64,000 nucleotides of DNA from Tumebacillus sp. BK434 (lineage in GTDB: Bacteria > Bacillota > Bacilli > Tumebacillales > Tumebacillaceae), in contig NZ_SLXS01000004.1 of the NCBI RefSeq assembly GCF_004340785.1, positions 425,715 to 489,714 on the forward strand, written 5' to 3'. The position numbers and the translations under genes were made by a program. Of this stretch, positions 44,920 to 52,425 are shown piece by piece (position 1 is the first letter of the stretch; the number at the start of each line of letters is the position of its first letter). The notes beneath the pieces were generated by a model, which was given only the letters and a program-made list of their open reading frames with translations, searched no databases and was not told the origin of the DNA.

Positions 44920-45903
44920 ATGAACCATCTTGAATTCCACCGCCACCGCCGCCTGCGCAGCTCGGCAGGCATCCGCGCGATGGTGCGCGAGAACCATGTG
45001 ACCGTAAACGATCTGATCCATCCTTTGTTTGTCGTCGAAGGCAGCAACATCAAGCATGAGATCCCGTCGATGCCAAACGTCTTCCACTTCTCGCTGGACA
45101 ACTTCCGCCGTGAAGTGAACGAAGTGTCGGAGCTCGGCATTCAGTCGATCATCCTGTTTGGCGTACCGGACCATAAAGACGAATGCTCGTCTCAAGCGTA
45201 TGCGGAAGAAGGCATCGTCCAAAAGGCGATCCGCGTGGCCAAGGAAGAGAACCCGAACCTCGTCATCACCACCGACGTGTGCCTTTGCCAGTACAACCCG
45301 GCGGGACACTGCGGTATTGTCGAAAACGGCGAGATCCTGAACGATCCCTCCTTGGAGCTGATCGCCAAGACTGCGCTGTCGCACGCGCAGGCCGGCGCTG
45401 ACATCGTCGCGCCGTCCGACATGATGGACGGCCGCATCGCGGCGATCCGCCACACGCTCGATCAGAACGGCTTCCTGAACGTACCGGTGATCTCCTATGC
45501 GGTGAAATACGCGTCCGCCTACTACGGCCCGTTCCGCGAAGCGGCCCACTCCACGCCGGCGTTCGGTGACCGCAAGACTTATCAGATGGACCCGGCCAAC
45601 TCCCGCGAGGCGCTGCGCGAAGCGGCGTCCGACGTGGCGGAAGGCGCCGACATGCTGATGGTCAAGCCGGCGTTGTCCTACATGGACATCATCCGCCAAC
45701 TGCGCGACAACTGGGATTTGCCGATCGTGGCCTACAACGTGTCGGCCGAATATGCGATGGTCAAAGCGGCCGCTCAGAACGGCTGGATCGACGAACGCGC
45801 GCTGGTGATGGAGACGATGACCGGCTTCAAGCGCGCCGGCGCCGATCTGATCCTGACCTATTTCTCGAAAGACATTGCAGGCTATCTGAAAGCAGGCTAT
45901 TGA
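44920..45903 (+). CDS. hemB: porphobilinogen synthase (ALA dehydratase)
   Basis: 327 residues. [16 protein letters not shown] carries the metal-site cysteines of zinc-type enzymes, Schiff-base Lys regions [17 protein letters not shown] and [10 protein letters not shown], and [15 protein letters not shown]. Condenses two 5-aminolevulinates. 12 bases after hemD, 16 before hemL. Confidence 0.97.
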   Translation: MNHLEFHRHRRLRSSAGIRAMVRENHVTVNDLIHPLFVVEGSNIKHEIPSMPNVFHFSLDNFRREVNEVSELGIQSIILFGVPDHKDECSSQAYAEEGIVQKAIRVAKEENPNLVITTDVCLCQYNPAGHCGIVENGEILNDPSLELIAKTALSHAQAGADIVAPSDMMDGRIAAIRHTLDQNGFLNVPVISYAVKYASAYYGPFREAAHSTPAFGDRKTYQMDPANSREALREAASDVAEGADMLMVKPALSYMDIIRQLRDNWDLPIVAYNVSAEYAMVKAAAQNGWIDERALVMETMTGFKRAGADLILTYFSKDIAGYLKAGY

Positions 45904-45919
45904 TCCCGGAGGTGTCCTC

Positions 45920-47209
45920 ATGCATAAAGGCTACGAACGTTCCAAAGCGGCATTCGCCGAAGCGAAACAGATCATCCCGGGCGGCGTCAACTCCCCGGTC
46001 CGCGCTTTTCGCGGCGTAAAAGGCGACCCGGTATTTATCGAGCGCGGGTTCGGCTCGAAGATGGTCGATATCGACGGTAATGAATACATCGACTACTGCT
46101 TGTCCTGGGGTCCGCTGATTCTTGGTCACGCCCATCCGGACGTGATCTCCGCTGTGCAGGAGATGGCGGTCAAAGGCACATCCTTTGGCGCACCGACCGA
46201 ACTGGAGACGGAGATGGCCCAACTGGTCACCCAGATCATGCCGTCGATCGAAGTGGTGCGCATGGTCAACTCCGGCACGGAAGCGACGATGTCGGCGCTG
46301 CGCTTGGCGCGCGGCTATACCAAGCGCAACAAGATCCTCAAGTTCGAAGGCAACTACCACGGTCATGCCGACTCCCTGCTGATCAAGGCCGGATCCGGTG
46401 TGGCGACGCTCGGCCTGCCCGATTCGCCGGGCGTGCCGGAGTCGGTGGCGTCGAACACGCTGACCGTGCCGTTTAACGATATCGAAAGTCTGAAGCGGGC
46501 GTTCGAATCTTTCGGCGAGGACATCGCAGCGGTCATCCTTGAGCCGATCGCCGGCAACATGGGCTGCGTGCTGCCGAAAGACGGCTACCTGCAGGAAGTG
46601 CGCAACATCACCAAGCAATACGGCGCACTGCTGATCTTTGACGAGGTCATGACCGGCTTCCGCGCTGCGTACGGCGGCGTGCAGTCTCTGTACAACATCG
46701 AGCCGGACCTGACCACGCTCGGCAAAGTCATCGGCGGTGGTCTGCCCGTCGGCGCATATGGCGGCAAGCGCGAGATCATGGAGATGATCGCGCCGGCCGG
46801 CCCGATCTATCAGGCGGGTACTTTGTCCGGCAACCCGCTGGCGATGACCGCAGGTCTGGTCACGCTGAAGAAGCTTGGCGAACCGGGTGCATACGAGCGT
46901 CTGGAGTCGATGGGCAAACGCCTCGTCGAAGGCTTCCTGGCGACAGGGAAAGAGCTCGGCATTCCGGTGACCGGAGCGTATGTCGGCGGGATGATGGGCA
47001 CGTTCTTCTCCGAGCAGGAAGTGGTCAACTATGACACGGCGAAGCAATGCGATCTCGACCGCTATGCGAAATATTTCCACGAAATGCTCAAGCGCGGCGT
47101 GTACCTCGCGCCGTCGCAGCTGGAGGCAGGTTTCCTGTCCCTGGCGCACACCGATGCGGATATCGACCGCACGCTGGAAGCGTCCCGCGAATCGATGAAA
47201 CAGCTGTAA
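45920..47209 (+). CDS. hemL: glutamate-1-semialdehyde 2,1-aminomutase
   Basis: 429 residues. [56 protein letters not shown] and the PLP Lys in [19 protein letters not shown]. Produces 5-aminolevulinate. Last gene of the heme operon, closed by a terminator. Confidence 0.97.
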   Translation: MHKGYERSKAAFAEAKQIIPGGVNSPVRAFRGVKGDPVFIERGFGSKMVDIDGNEYIDYCLSWGPLILGHAHPDVISAVQEMAVKGTSFGAPTELETEMAQLVTQIMPSIEVVRMVNSGTEATMSALRLARGYTKRNKILKFEGNYHGHADSLLIKAGSGVATLGLPDSPGVPESVASNTLTVPFNDIESLKRAFESFGEDIAAVILEPIAGNMGCVLPKDGYLQEVRNITKQYGALLIFDEVMTGFRAAYGGVQSLYNIEPDLTTLGKVIGGGLPVGAYGGKREIMEMIAPAGPIYQAGTLSGNPLAMTAGLVTLKKLGEPGAYERLESMGKRLVEGFLATGKELGIPVTGAYVGGMMGTFFSEQEVVNYDTAKQCDLDRYAKYFHEMLKRGVYLAPSQLEAGFLSLAHTDADIDRTLEASRESMKQL

Positions 47210-47220
47210 ACAGTAAGACT

Positions 47221-47261
47221 GCCGCCTGTTCTGGTTCACGAACAGGTGGCTTGCTTTTTTT
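47221..47261 (+). terminator. intrinsic terminator of heme operon
   Basis: GCCGCCTGTTC / GAACAGGTGGC stem followed by TTGCTTTTTTT. Confidence 0.87.
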
Positions 47262-47281
47262 CAACGAGGAGGGATAGGCGG

Positions 47282-48601
47282 ATGAGCGGAAACGACACAA
47301 CCACGACGCAGAAGCCGCAGGGCGCACTTTTGTGGCTGCAGAGCTTGCAATGGATGGTCTTTTTCTTAGCAAATACGATCGCGGTGCCGATTGTGGTCGG
47401 CGCGGCGTTTGACATGTCGGCGGTGGAGATCTCATCGTTTGTGCAGCGGATGCTGCTGGCGACCGGGATCGCGACGCTGATCCAGATCTTCTTCGGCCAC
47501 CGCCTGCCGCTGATCGAAGGCGCGGCGGGTATGTGGTGGGCGCTCTTTCTCATCATGGGCGCGATGGCAGTACCGGGCGAAAAGGGACTTGTGCTGCAGC
47601 AGTTGGAGATGGGCTTGATCGTCTCCGGGATCGCGCTGCTCATTCTGAGCCTGTTGCCGGTCATCGGCCGGGTGCGGGAGCTGTTCACGCCGATCGTGAC
47701 GGGCGTCTATTTGATGCTGCTCTGCTTCTCGCTGACCGGCTCCTTTTTCAAAGGGATGCTCGGCGTCTCCCGCTTTGGGCATGTCGACTGGCGCCTGGCG
47801 CTCTTGTCTTTGTTCATCGTGGTCACCGTGCTGACGATTTCGTTGAAAGGGAAGGGGATCTTGCGGAGCATGGGGCCGTTCCTCGGCATCGGGCTTGGCT
47901 GGATCTTGTTCACGCTGATCGGCTTCGGTGAGCGGGAAGCGCTGGCCGGTGCGGACATGGCGTGGTTTGCACTGCCGGAACTGTTTGCATGGGGGGCGCC
48001 GGTGTGGGATATAGGCGTGGTAGTGACATCGGTGCTGACCGGGGTAATCTTGATCTCCAACGTTATCGCATCGATCGTCGTGATCGGCAATGCGCTTGGC
48101 ATCGAGCCGGATGCGGCGACGTACCGGCGCGGGGTGTTCGGCAACGGGGTCTCCTCGATCCTGGCCGGTCCGCTGTCTGTCGTCGGTCCGGTGCCGTTGT
48201 CCGTCTCGGCCGGGTTCATGATGACCACCGGTCTGCGGGCGCGACTGCCGTTTGTGATCGGGGCGGTGCTGATCGCGGTGAGCGGGCTGTTCCCGTTCGT
48301 CGGGAAATTTTTCGCCACCTTACCGTCCGAAGTGGCGTATGCGGCGCTGTTTACGCCGTTCGCCCAGATGATCGGCTTTGGCGTGCGCGACCTGATGGGG
48401 GTGGAAGGGAGCAACCGCAACCTGCTCGTCATCGGCATCTCGCTGATGATCGGTGTCGGCGTGATGTTCCTGCCGCCAGACAGCTTGAGCTCGCTGGCCC
48501 CATGGCTGCGCAACATCGTCGCCAACGGCCTGCTGGTCGGGCTGATCGCCTGTCTGCTCTTGGAACATGTGATCTTTCGGAAAGAAAAAAGCGACTCCTG
48601 A
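47282..48601 (+). CDS. NCS2-family purine/xanthine-type permease
   Basis: 439 residues from ATG 47282 (GAGGAGGG upstream). About 12-14 helices; VGAAFDM, RLPLIEGAAGMWWALF, a loop LGIEPDAATYRRGVFGNGVSSILAGPLSVVGPVPLSVSAGFM resembling the NCS2 signature region, and GSNRNLLVIGISLMIGVGVMF. Most like B. subtilis YwdJ. Nucleobase specificity is not evident. Its stop lies in the loop of a bidirectional terminator shared with the convergent peptide genes. Confidence 0.85.
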   Translation: MSGNDTTTTQKPQGALLWLQSLQWMVFFLANTIAVPIVVGAAFDMSAVEISSFVQRMLLATGIATLIQIFFGHRLPLIEGAAGMWWALFLIMGAMAVPGEKGLVLQQLEMGLIVSGIALLILSLLPVIGRVRELFTPIVTGVYLMLLCFSLTGSFFKGMLGVSRFGHVDWRLALLSLFIVVTVLTISLKGKGILRSMGPFLGIGLGWILFTLIGFGEREALAGADMAWFALPELFAWGAPVWDIGVVVTSVLTGVILISNVIASIVVIGNALGIEPDAATYRRGVFGNGVSSILAGPLSVVGPVPLSVSAGFMMTTGLRARLPFVIGAVLIAVSGLFPFVGKFFATLPSEVAYAALFTPFAQMIGFGVRDLMGVEGSNRNLLVIGISLMIGVGVMFLPPDSLSSLAPWLRNIVANGLLVGLIACLLLEHVIFRKEKSDS

Positions 48602-48617
48602 GGGAGTCGCTTTTTTT
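48585..48617. terminator. bidirectional terminator between permease and peptide unit 1
   Basis: GCGACTCC / GGAGTCGC stem flanked by six As and seven Ts, so it ends both the permease mRNA (stop codon in the loop) and the minus-strand peptide unit. Confidence 0.92.
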
Positions 48618-48618
48618 C

Positions 48619-48717
48619 TTAGTAGCAGACAAATGCACAAGAATCTTGCGTAACGCCCGGTCGCAGTTGCGGGGTGTTGACTTGCACAACTTGAACATCC
48701 AGATCAAAATTTTCCAT
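48619..48717 (-). CDS. lanthipeptide-like precursor A (32 aa)
   Basis: Starts MENFDLDVQ and ends PGVTQDSCAFVCY: one Phe shorter in the leader box than its siblings and with the shortest tail. The FDLDV box resembles the FNLD(L/V) leader box recognised by class I lanthipeptide dehydratases. The C-terminal Thr/Ser plus two Cys spaced CxxxC could form (methyl)lanthionine rings. Last gene of unit 1, 50 bases after precursor B, with GGAG in the ribosome-site position. Ring pattern and activity are inference. Too short for ordinary gene finders. Confidence 0.78.
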   Translation of the reverse strand: MENFDLDVQVVQVNTPQLRPGVTQDSCAFVCY

Positions 48718-48767
48718 GTGTACGATCTCCTTTCCAGATTTGAATTTTCTAAATTTACAAGCAGTTC

Positions 48768-48890
48768 TTACGCCAGGGTCAGATCTTCCGGGTAGCAGAC
48801 GAATGCGCAAGAAGTTTGCGTGACGCCCGGCATCACCTTGGTGGTGGTGATTTGTTCGATTTGAACATCCAGATCGAAGAAGTTTTCCAT
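48768..48890 (-). CDS. lanthipeptide-like precursor B (40 aa)
   Basis: Starts MENFFDLDVQIEQITTTKV and ends MPGVTQTSCAFVCYPEDLTLA. Longest of the ten; its core and tail nearly match precursor E (PGETQDTCAYVCYPDLTLA). Ribosome site GGAG eight bases before ATG 48890. Third gene of unit 1. Same leader and CxxxC core logic as the other copies, with Thr/Ser at positions 1, 3 and further before the first Cys as candidate dehydration sites. Confidence 0.82.
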   Translation of the reverse strand: MENFFDLDVQIEQITTTKVMPGVTQTSCAFVCYPEDLTLA

Positions 48891-48926
48891 CAGAATCGCT
48901 CCTTTCTTTTATTTAAACTCGTGAAC

Positions 48927-49037
48927 TTACTCGCAAACGAATGCGCAGGAACCTTCCGCAGTTTCGATCGTGTTCATGGCGACATCAGCGGTGTTCAACT
49001 GCGTGATTTGCACATCCAGATCAAAGAAGTTTTCCAT
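48927..49037 (-). CDS. lanthipeptide-like precursor C (36 aa)
   Basis: Starts MENFFDLDVQITQLNTADV and ends TIETAEGSCAFVCE. Core ends one residue after the second Cys. GGAG eight bases before ATG 49037. Second gene of unit 1. The TA(E/V)GSCAFVC core groups it with D, I and J. Confidence 0.8.
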   Translation of the reverse strand: MENFFDLDVQITQLNTADVAMNTIETAEGSCAFVCE

Positions 49038-49064
49038 TAGAAAATCTCCTCTCTCGCATGAGAT

Positions 49065-49172
49065 TTAAACAGCATCGCAAACAAATGCGCAAGAACCAAC
49101 GGCGGTCCGCACAGCTGCTGCTTCTGCGATCGCTTCTTGCTCAACTTGCACGTCCAGATCGAACATTTCCAT
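49065..49172 (-). CDS. lanthipeptide-like precursor D (35 aa)
   Basis: Starts MEMFDLDVQVEQEAIAEAA and ends RTAVGSCAFVCDAV. Two adjacent ATGs exist (49175 and 49172); the second is chosen because GGAGG then lies eight bases upstream, as in its neighbours, and it restores the ME- start. First gene of unit 1, directly behind promoter P1. Ala/Glu-rich spacer like precursor J. Confidence 0.8.
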   Translation of the reverse strand: MEMFDLDVQVEQEAIAEAAAVRTAVGSCAFVCDAV

Positions 49173-49212
49173 CATGATAACCTCCTTTCCTCTTAACTGA
49201 TTTTCTAATTAA

Positions 49213-49241
49213 AATATAATTCAAAAGATTTCAGTTGTCAA
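49213..49241 (-). promoter_or_regulatory. promoter P1 of peptide unit 1 (D-C-B-A)
   Basis: On the minus strand: TTGACA (49236-49241), 17 bases, TATATT (49213-49218), followed by TTAATTAG. Shares TGAATTATATTTTAA with P2 and P3. Confidence 0.85.
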
Positions 49242-49297
49242 CATTTAAACCCGACTCACAACGAAAGAACAATACCCCAAACAAAACTACGACAAAA

Positions 49298-49339
49298 AGC
49301 GTGCAGACATCGTACCGCTCAGTACTTTGTCTACACGCT
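49298..49339 (-). terminator. terminator of peptide unit 2
   Basis: Minus-strand AGCGTGTAGACA / TGTCTGCACGCT stem with an inner GTAC/GTAC pair, followed by TTTTTG; placed 25 bases after precursor E. Confidence 0.8.
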
Positions 49340-49363
49340 GTTCGCATGCAGGAGTTGTATGTC

Positions 49364-49483
49364 TTACGCCAGGGTGAGATCCGGATAGCAGACGTATGCG
49401 CAAGTATCTTGCGTTTCGCCCGGCATGATCGCATCGTTGATGACTTGCTCGATTTGAACATCGAGATCAAACAACTTTTCCAT
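49364..49483 (-). CDS. lanthipeptide-like precursor E (39 aa)
   Basis: Starts MEKLFDLDVQIEQVINDAI and ends MPGETQDTCAYVCYPDLTLA. Differs from the commonest core by T for S and Y for F. AAAAGGGG ribosome site. Last gene of unit 2, 14 bases after precursor F. Near twin of precursor B in the tail, suggesting duplication between units. Confidence 0.82.
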   Translation of the reverse strand: MEKLFDLDVQIEQVINDAIMPGETQDTCAYVCYPDLTLA

Positions 49484-49497
49484 CACGCGACCCCTTT

Positions 49498-49611
49498 TTA
49501 GTACGAATCATCGTTGCAGACTTCCCCGCAAGAATCTGTCGTTTCGGCGGGCATGATCAATTGGGTATTGATTTGCTCGATCGTCAAATCAAGGTCAAAG
49601 AGCTTTTCCAT
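49498..49611 (-). CDS. lanthipeptide-like precursor F (37 aa)
   Basis: Starts MEKLFDLDLTIEQINTQLI and ends PAETTDSCGEVCNDDSY. Leader has FDLDL rather than FDLDV; core has GE in place of AF between the cysteines and an acidic tail. AAAAGGGGG ribosome site. Third gene of unit 2. Confidence 0.8.
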   Translation of the reverse strand: MEKLFDLDLTIEQINTQLIMPAETTDSCGEVCNDDSY

Positions 49612-49627
49612 CAGCGGACACCCCCTT

Positions 49628-49744
49628 TTACAAAGTACCCGTTGGGTCGCAATGATCGGCGCAAGAATCTTGCGTTTCGGTCCTAATAGCATCGTTGTTG
49701 CTGGCGTGCTGGATTTGCAAATCAAGATCAAAAAGCTTTTCCAT
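49628..49744 (-). CDS. lanthipeptide-like precursor G (38 aa)
   Basis: Starts MEKLFDLDLQIQHASNNDA and ends TETQDSCADHCDPTGTL. Keeps DSC and the CxxxC spacing but with ADH between the cysteines. AAAAAGGGGG ribosome site. Second gene of unit 2, 17 bases after H. Confidence 0.8.
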   Translation of the reverse strand: MEKLFDLDLQIQHASNNDAIRTETQDSCADHCDPTGTL

Positions 49745-49761
49745 CTGGGATATCCCCCTTT

Positions 49762-49875
49762 TTACAGAAAGGTGCCGCACATGTTCTCGCAAGTAATGTA
49801 AGAAGTAATGAAGGTCGCTGAAGCGTTTACTTCGATAACTTGAACTTGAACGTCAAGATCAAACAGTGTTTCCAT
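49762..49875 (-). CDS. lanthipeptide-like precursor H (37 aa), divergent core
   Basis: Starts METLFDLDVQVQVIEVNAS and ends FITSYITCENMCGTFL. The leader box is intact and the CxxxC spacing is kept, but the core shares nothing else with the siblings and has more hydroxyl residues (TSYIT). Best ribosome site of the set (AAGGAGGTGA). First gene of unit 2, so probably the most transcribed. Confidence 0.8.
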   Translation of the reverse strand: METLFDLDVQVQVIEVNASATFITSYITCENMCGTFL

Positions 49876-49905
49876 CGTCGTGTCACCTCCTTTCGAATTT
49901 TATAT

Positions 49906-49929
49906 ATTATATTTTAATTAAAATATAAT
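49906..49929. promoter_or_regulatory. 24-bp perfect palindrome overlapping P2
   Basis: ATTATATTTTAA / TTAAAATATAAT, a perfect 12+12 palindrome covering the -10 of P2 and the initial transcribed bases. P1 and P3 keep one arm only. Could be an operator or a by-product of AT-rich promoter sequence. Confidence 0.5.
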
Positions 49930-49950
49930 TCATAATAATTGTTGTGTCAA
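49922..49950 (-). promoter_or_regulatory. promoter P2 of peptide unit 2 (H-G-F-E)
   Basis: Minus strand TTGACA (49945-49950), 17 bases, TATATT (49922-49927). Confidence 0.85.
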
Positions 49951-49972
49951 GTTTTACTTTTAGTCAGATAAA

Positions 49973-50012
49973 AGCGACTCCACAGCACCCGAGCGGGTGC
50001 TGTGGAGTCGCT
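49973..50012 (-). terminator. terminator of peptide unit 3
   Basis: Perfect 18-bp stem (arms 49973-49990 and 49995-50012) with a 4-base loop, then TTTATC on the minus strand. Begins with the same GCGACTCC as the unit 1 terminator. Confidence 0.88.
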
Positions 50013-50027
50013 AGGCAAGTATTTTAA

Positions 50028-50135
50028 TTAGAATTCGTCGCAAACGAATGCGCAGGAACCGACAGCAGTTTCGATGTAATCGAGTTCACCGTTCACTTGC
50101 GAGATTTGCACGTCAAGATCGAAAATCTTTTCCAT
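50028..50135 (-). CDS. lanthipeptide-like precursor I (35 aa)
   Basis: Starts MEKIFDLDVQISQVNGELD and ends ETAVGSCAFVCDEF. Same TAVGSCAFVC core as D and J. GAGGGGGG ribosome site before ATG 50135. Second and last gene of unit 3, 46 bases after J and just before the 18-bp terminator. Confidence 0.82.
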   Translation of the reverse strand: MEKIFDLDVQISQVNGELDYIETAVGSCAFVCDEF

Positions 50136-50181
50136 GACCAACCCCCCTCTCATTTCGTAGTCAGGATCGGTGAAGGAATTA

Positions 50182-50289
50182 CTAGTACGGTTCGCAAACA
50201 AATGCGCAAGATCCCACAGCGGTACGCGCTGCTTCTGCTTCGTGCGCCTCATGCGCGACTTGCACGTCAAGATCGAATAAGTTTTCCAT
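50182..50289 (-). CDS. lanthipeptide-like precursor J (35 aa)
   Basis: Starts MENLFDLDVQVAHEAHEAE and ends RTAVGSCAFVCEPY, stop TAG. Ala/Glu/His-rich middle resembles D. GAGG nine bases before ATG 50289. First gene of unit 3, behind promoter P3. Confidence 0.82.
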   Translation of the reverse strand: MENLFDLDVQVAHEAHEAEAARTAVGSCAFVCEPY

Positions 50290-50347
50290 GTTCTGCACCT
50301 CTTTTCTTGAGAGTTTGACTGTATTTCAGCTGTTATTCTTTAGTTAA

Positions 50348-50376
50348 AATATAATTCATAAGGAAGGGCATGTCAA
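50348..50376 (-). promoter_or_regulatory. promoter P3 of peptide unit 3 (J-I)
   Basis: Minus strand TTGACA (50371-50376), 17 bases, TATATT (50348-50353); same TATGAAT before and TTTAA after the -10 as P2. The ~290 bases from J to the membrane-protein gene hold only this promoter and the hairpin at 50518. Confidence 0.85.
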
Positions 50377-50517
50377 GTTTTAGTATCAGAAAATTATAAA
50401 ACTTTAGCTAGTGAAACTTTTCCTTTTTCCGGCTCGGCAGTATATTAGATGATAAGACTTGTCAGTCATTTCAAAAAGGAGGCGAACGATTGTCGATAAA
50501 CACTGATTCAAACAGAA

Positions 50518-50553
50518 AATGCCCGGCTGTTGCATAGGCAACGGCCGGGCATT
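50518..50553 (-). terminator. terminator of membrane-protein gene
   Basis: AATGCCCGGC / GCCGGGCATT outer stem with an inner GTTGC/GCAAC stem; followed by TTTTC on the minus strand. Confidence 0.7.
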
Positions 50554-50579
50554 TATCTGCGTTTGATGAGCGGAGCTGA

Positions 50580-51011
50580 CTACGGCTTCTTCCAGTCTTT
50601 TTTGAACTTCTCCGGGTTCTTGTTCACTTCGATCATCTTTTTGACGATGGTCAGGAAGATAAACACGAACAGGGCGCCGACGAAGCCGATCACCGCAAAC
50701 AAGGAGGCGTAGTTGAGCAGTCCGGATGCAAACGGGCCGGCAAAACCGCCCCAGATCAGGCCGAGTCCGAGGTAGGAGTACAAGAAGGTCACGATCATCG
50801 CCCACCACATCGAACGGCGGGTCTGCATGATCAGCGTGACGATTGCGCCGAGGATCAGGATCGTCCCCGGATTGACCAGTGCGACTTTGACGGTCGTATA
50901 GGAAGCGGGCAGAACGGACAAGTCTCCGCGGTTCATGTAGCCAAACGGCACGAACAAGAGCGGGATCATAGCAAGGCCAAGCAGGATCAACAGTTTATAA
51001 CGCATTTTCAT
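50580..51011 (-). CDS. small integral membrane protein, unknown function
   Basis: 143 residues, about four membrane helices (LLILLGLAMIPLLFVPFGYM; VNPGTILILGAIVTLIM; WWAMIVTFLYSYLGLGLIW; YASLFAVIGFVGALFVFIFL) and a basic C-terminal tail ending KFKKDWKKP. AGGTGA ribosome site about ten bases before the ATG at 51011; a second ATG two codons on is also possible. Lies immediately upstream of the peptide units but has its own terminator, so a link to them (immunity or export) is only positional. No family recognised. Confidence 0.65.
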   Translation of the reverse strand: MKMRYKLLILLGLAMIPLLFVPFGYMNRGDLSVLPASYTTVKVALVNPGTILILGAIVTLIMQTRRSMWWAMIVTFLYSYLGLGLIWGGFAGPFASGLLNYASLFAVIGFVGALFVFIFLTIVKKMIEVNKNPEKFKKDWKKP

Positions 51012-51041
51012 ACCGATACGGTCACCTCATCCCTCATCTTA

Positions 51042-51956
51042 TCACAGGTGCGGCTGCAGACTCTGCAACAATTCTGCGAAATCGTCCGGGTACGGCGCTT
51101 CCGCTTCCACCAACTGACCGGTGATCGGGTGCGGGAAGCGCAAATAGCGGGCGTGCAGCGCCTGCCGCCCGATCCGCTCCGTCGGGCCGAAATAGAGCTC
51201 GTCCCCGAGCAGCGGATGCCCGAGCCAGGCCAGATGCACGCGGATCTGATGGGTGCGCCCGGTGTGCAGTTTGGCTTTGAGCAGCGTCACATCGGCAAAC
51301 CGCTCCAACACCCGATATTCGGTCTGCGCCGGTTTGCCGGTTTTGGAGACGCGGCGCCGGGTCGGATGGCTGCGGTCGCGCCCGATCGGCTGGTCGATCA
51401 GCCCTTTGTTCGCGGCGACGACACCGGTGACCAGCGCGTGATACTCGCGGGAGATCTTGCGCTCGGTGAGCATCGCGTCGAGCAGCCTGTGCGCGATCTC
51501 ATGCTTGGGAAACATGACCGCTCCGGACGTCTCCTGATCGAGCCGGTGCAGCACGCGGCACCGCGTCTCCAGTCCCTGCATCTGGTAGTGAAAGGCGAGG
51601 GCACCTAGCAGCGTGTCGGACTCGCCCGGTTCGTTGGGGTGCACTTTCATCCCGGCCGGTTTGTTGACGACGAGCAGATGGTCATCTTCATACAGCACGT
51701 CGAGCAGGTCGTAGGACATATCGACCCCATAAGGCTCTTCGGGGAACATCACGCAGCGTACGCGGTCGCCCGCTTTTACCACCGCTTCGAGTGCGGCCGG
51801 CTCTTTTCCGAGCAGCACCGCCCGTTTGTGCATCAATTCCAGGGCCGCTTTTTCCGGGAGTCCCGCTTCCGCCAGCAGCAGGTCGCCGACGGTGCTGCCC
51901 TCCTGCTTTTTGGTGACGCGCAGCTCCAGCCACGGCCCGTTTTTTTCAATCGACAT
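51042..51956 (-). CDS. RluA/RluD-family pseudouridine synthase
   Basis: 304 residues. N-terminal S4-like part, then LLVVNKPAGMKVHPNEPGE, catalytic Asp in CRVLHRLDQETSGAVMFPK, and LLKAKLHTGRTHQIRVHLAWLGHPLLGD. Converts uridine to pseudouridine in rRNA or tRNA; the target site is not evident among several Firmicute paralogues (YjbO, YhcT, YlyB). About 30 bases before the membrane-protein gene on the same strand. Confidence 0.92.
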   Translation of the reverse strand: MSIEKNGPWLELRVTKKQEGSTVGDLLLAEAGLPEKAALELMHKRAVLLGKEPAALEAVVKAGDRVRCVMFPEEPYGVDMSYDLLDVLYEDDHLLVVNKPAGMKVHPNEPGESDTLLGALAFHYQMQGLETRCRVLHRLDQETSGAVMFPKHEIAHRLLDAMLTERKISREYHALVTGVVAANKGLIDQPIGRDRSHPTRRRVSKTGKPAQTEYRVLERFADVTLLKAKLHTGRTHQIRVHLAWLGHPLLGDELYFGPTERIGRQALHARYLRFPHPITGQLVEAEAPYPDDFAELLQSLQPHL

Positions 51957-52102
51957 CGCGAAAACACCGTCTTTCTGAGAGCAATACAGATTGTTCTATT
52001 TTAGCAGACTCGACCCGACCTGCAAAATTGGGCTCGGCTGCCAGGCACCGCCCAAGTCCTCCTGTCGTATCTTGGGAGGGAAGAAAGGGGTTGGAAAGTG
52101 AT

Positions 52103-52345
52103 ATGTCAGATAAAACGAAAATCAAAAAGATGAAAATTGCTTTGGTGCTTGACGCAGAGGCGCGCTGCAAACTGCAAGAGCTGCTCGCCGGAAAATGCGA
52201 TACGGTGTATTTGGATGAAGTCTGTTTCGACCATTTGAAGATTGAAAAGCTGAAGAACGACTGCTTGAAAATCGGGGACATCGAACTGAAGCACGGGAAG
52301 ATCGAGTGTTTGAAGCTGGAGGCTTCCGCAGACGAATGCTGTTGA
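52103..52345 (+). CDS. small Cys-rich protein, unknown function
   Basis: 80 residues from ATG 52103. Basic N-terminus (MSDKTKIKKMKIALVLDAEA), then a Leu/Lys-periodic part (LKIEKLKNDCLKIGDIELKH) and seven cysteines, ending ADECC. No signal peptide or membrane helix. AAAGGGG and GGAAAG precede the start; an upstream in-frame ATG (52028) has no ribosome site. No family recognised. Composition would fit a disulfide-crosslinked coat or structural protein near the coat locus (inference). Confidence 0.55.
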   Translation: MSDKTKIKKMKIALVLDAEARCKLQELLAGKCDTVYLDEVCFDHLKIEKLKNDCLKIGDIELKHGKIECLKLEASADECC

Positions 52346-52425
52346 CGACTGAGGCTGGAACCGTACATGATGCGGGACCGGCCTTTTTCGTTTATGATGG
52401 AAGAGAACGGAAGAAGGAGGGGACC

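Noticed and set aside
48619..50289. Regular repeats of the array considered as a CRISPR or minisatellite
   Set aside because: Repeat units are coding, variable in length (99-123 bases plus spacers), imperfect at DNA level and separated by ribosome sites; no constant direct repeat with unique spacers.
48619..50289. Peptides as AgrD-type thiolactone autoinducers
   Set aside because: No agrB or agrC nearby, leader lacks an amphipathic AgrD helix, and the FDLD box points to lanthipeptide-type leaders instead.
50490..50537. 15-codon plus-strand ORF (TTG start) with AAGGAGG upstream
   Set aside because: Ends in the terminator hairpin of the opposite gene, no similarity to the array peptides, and likely a chance purine run.
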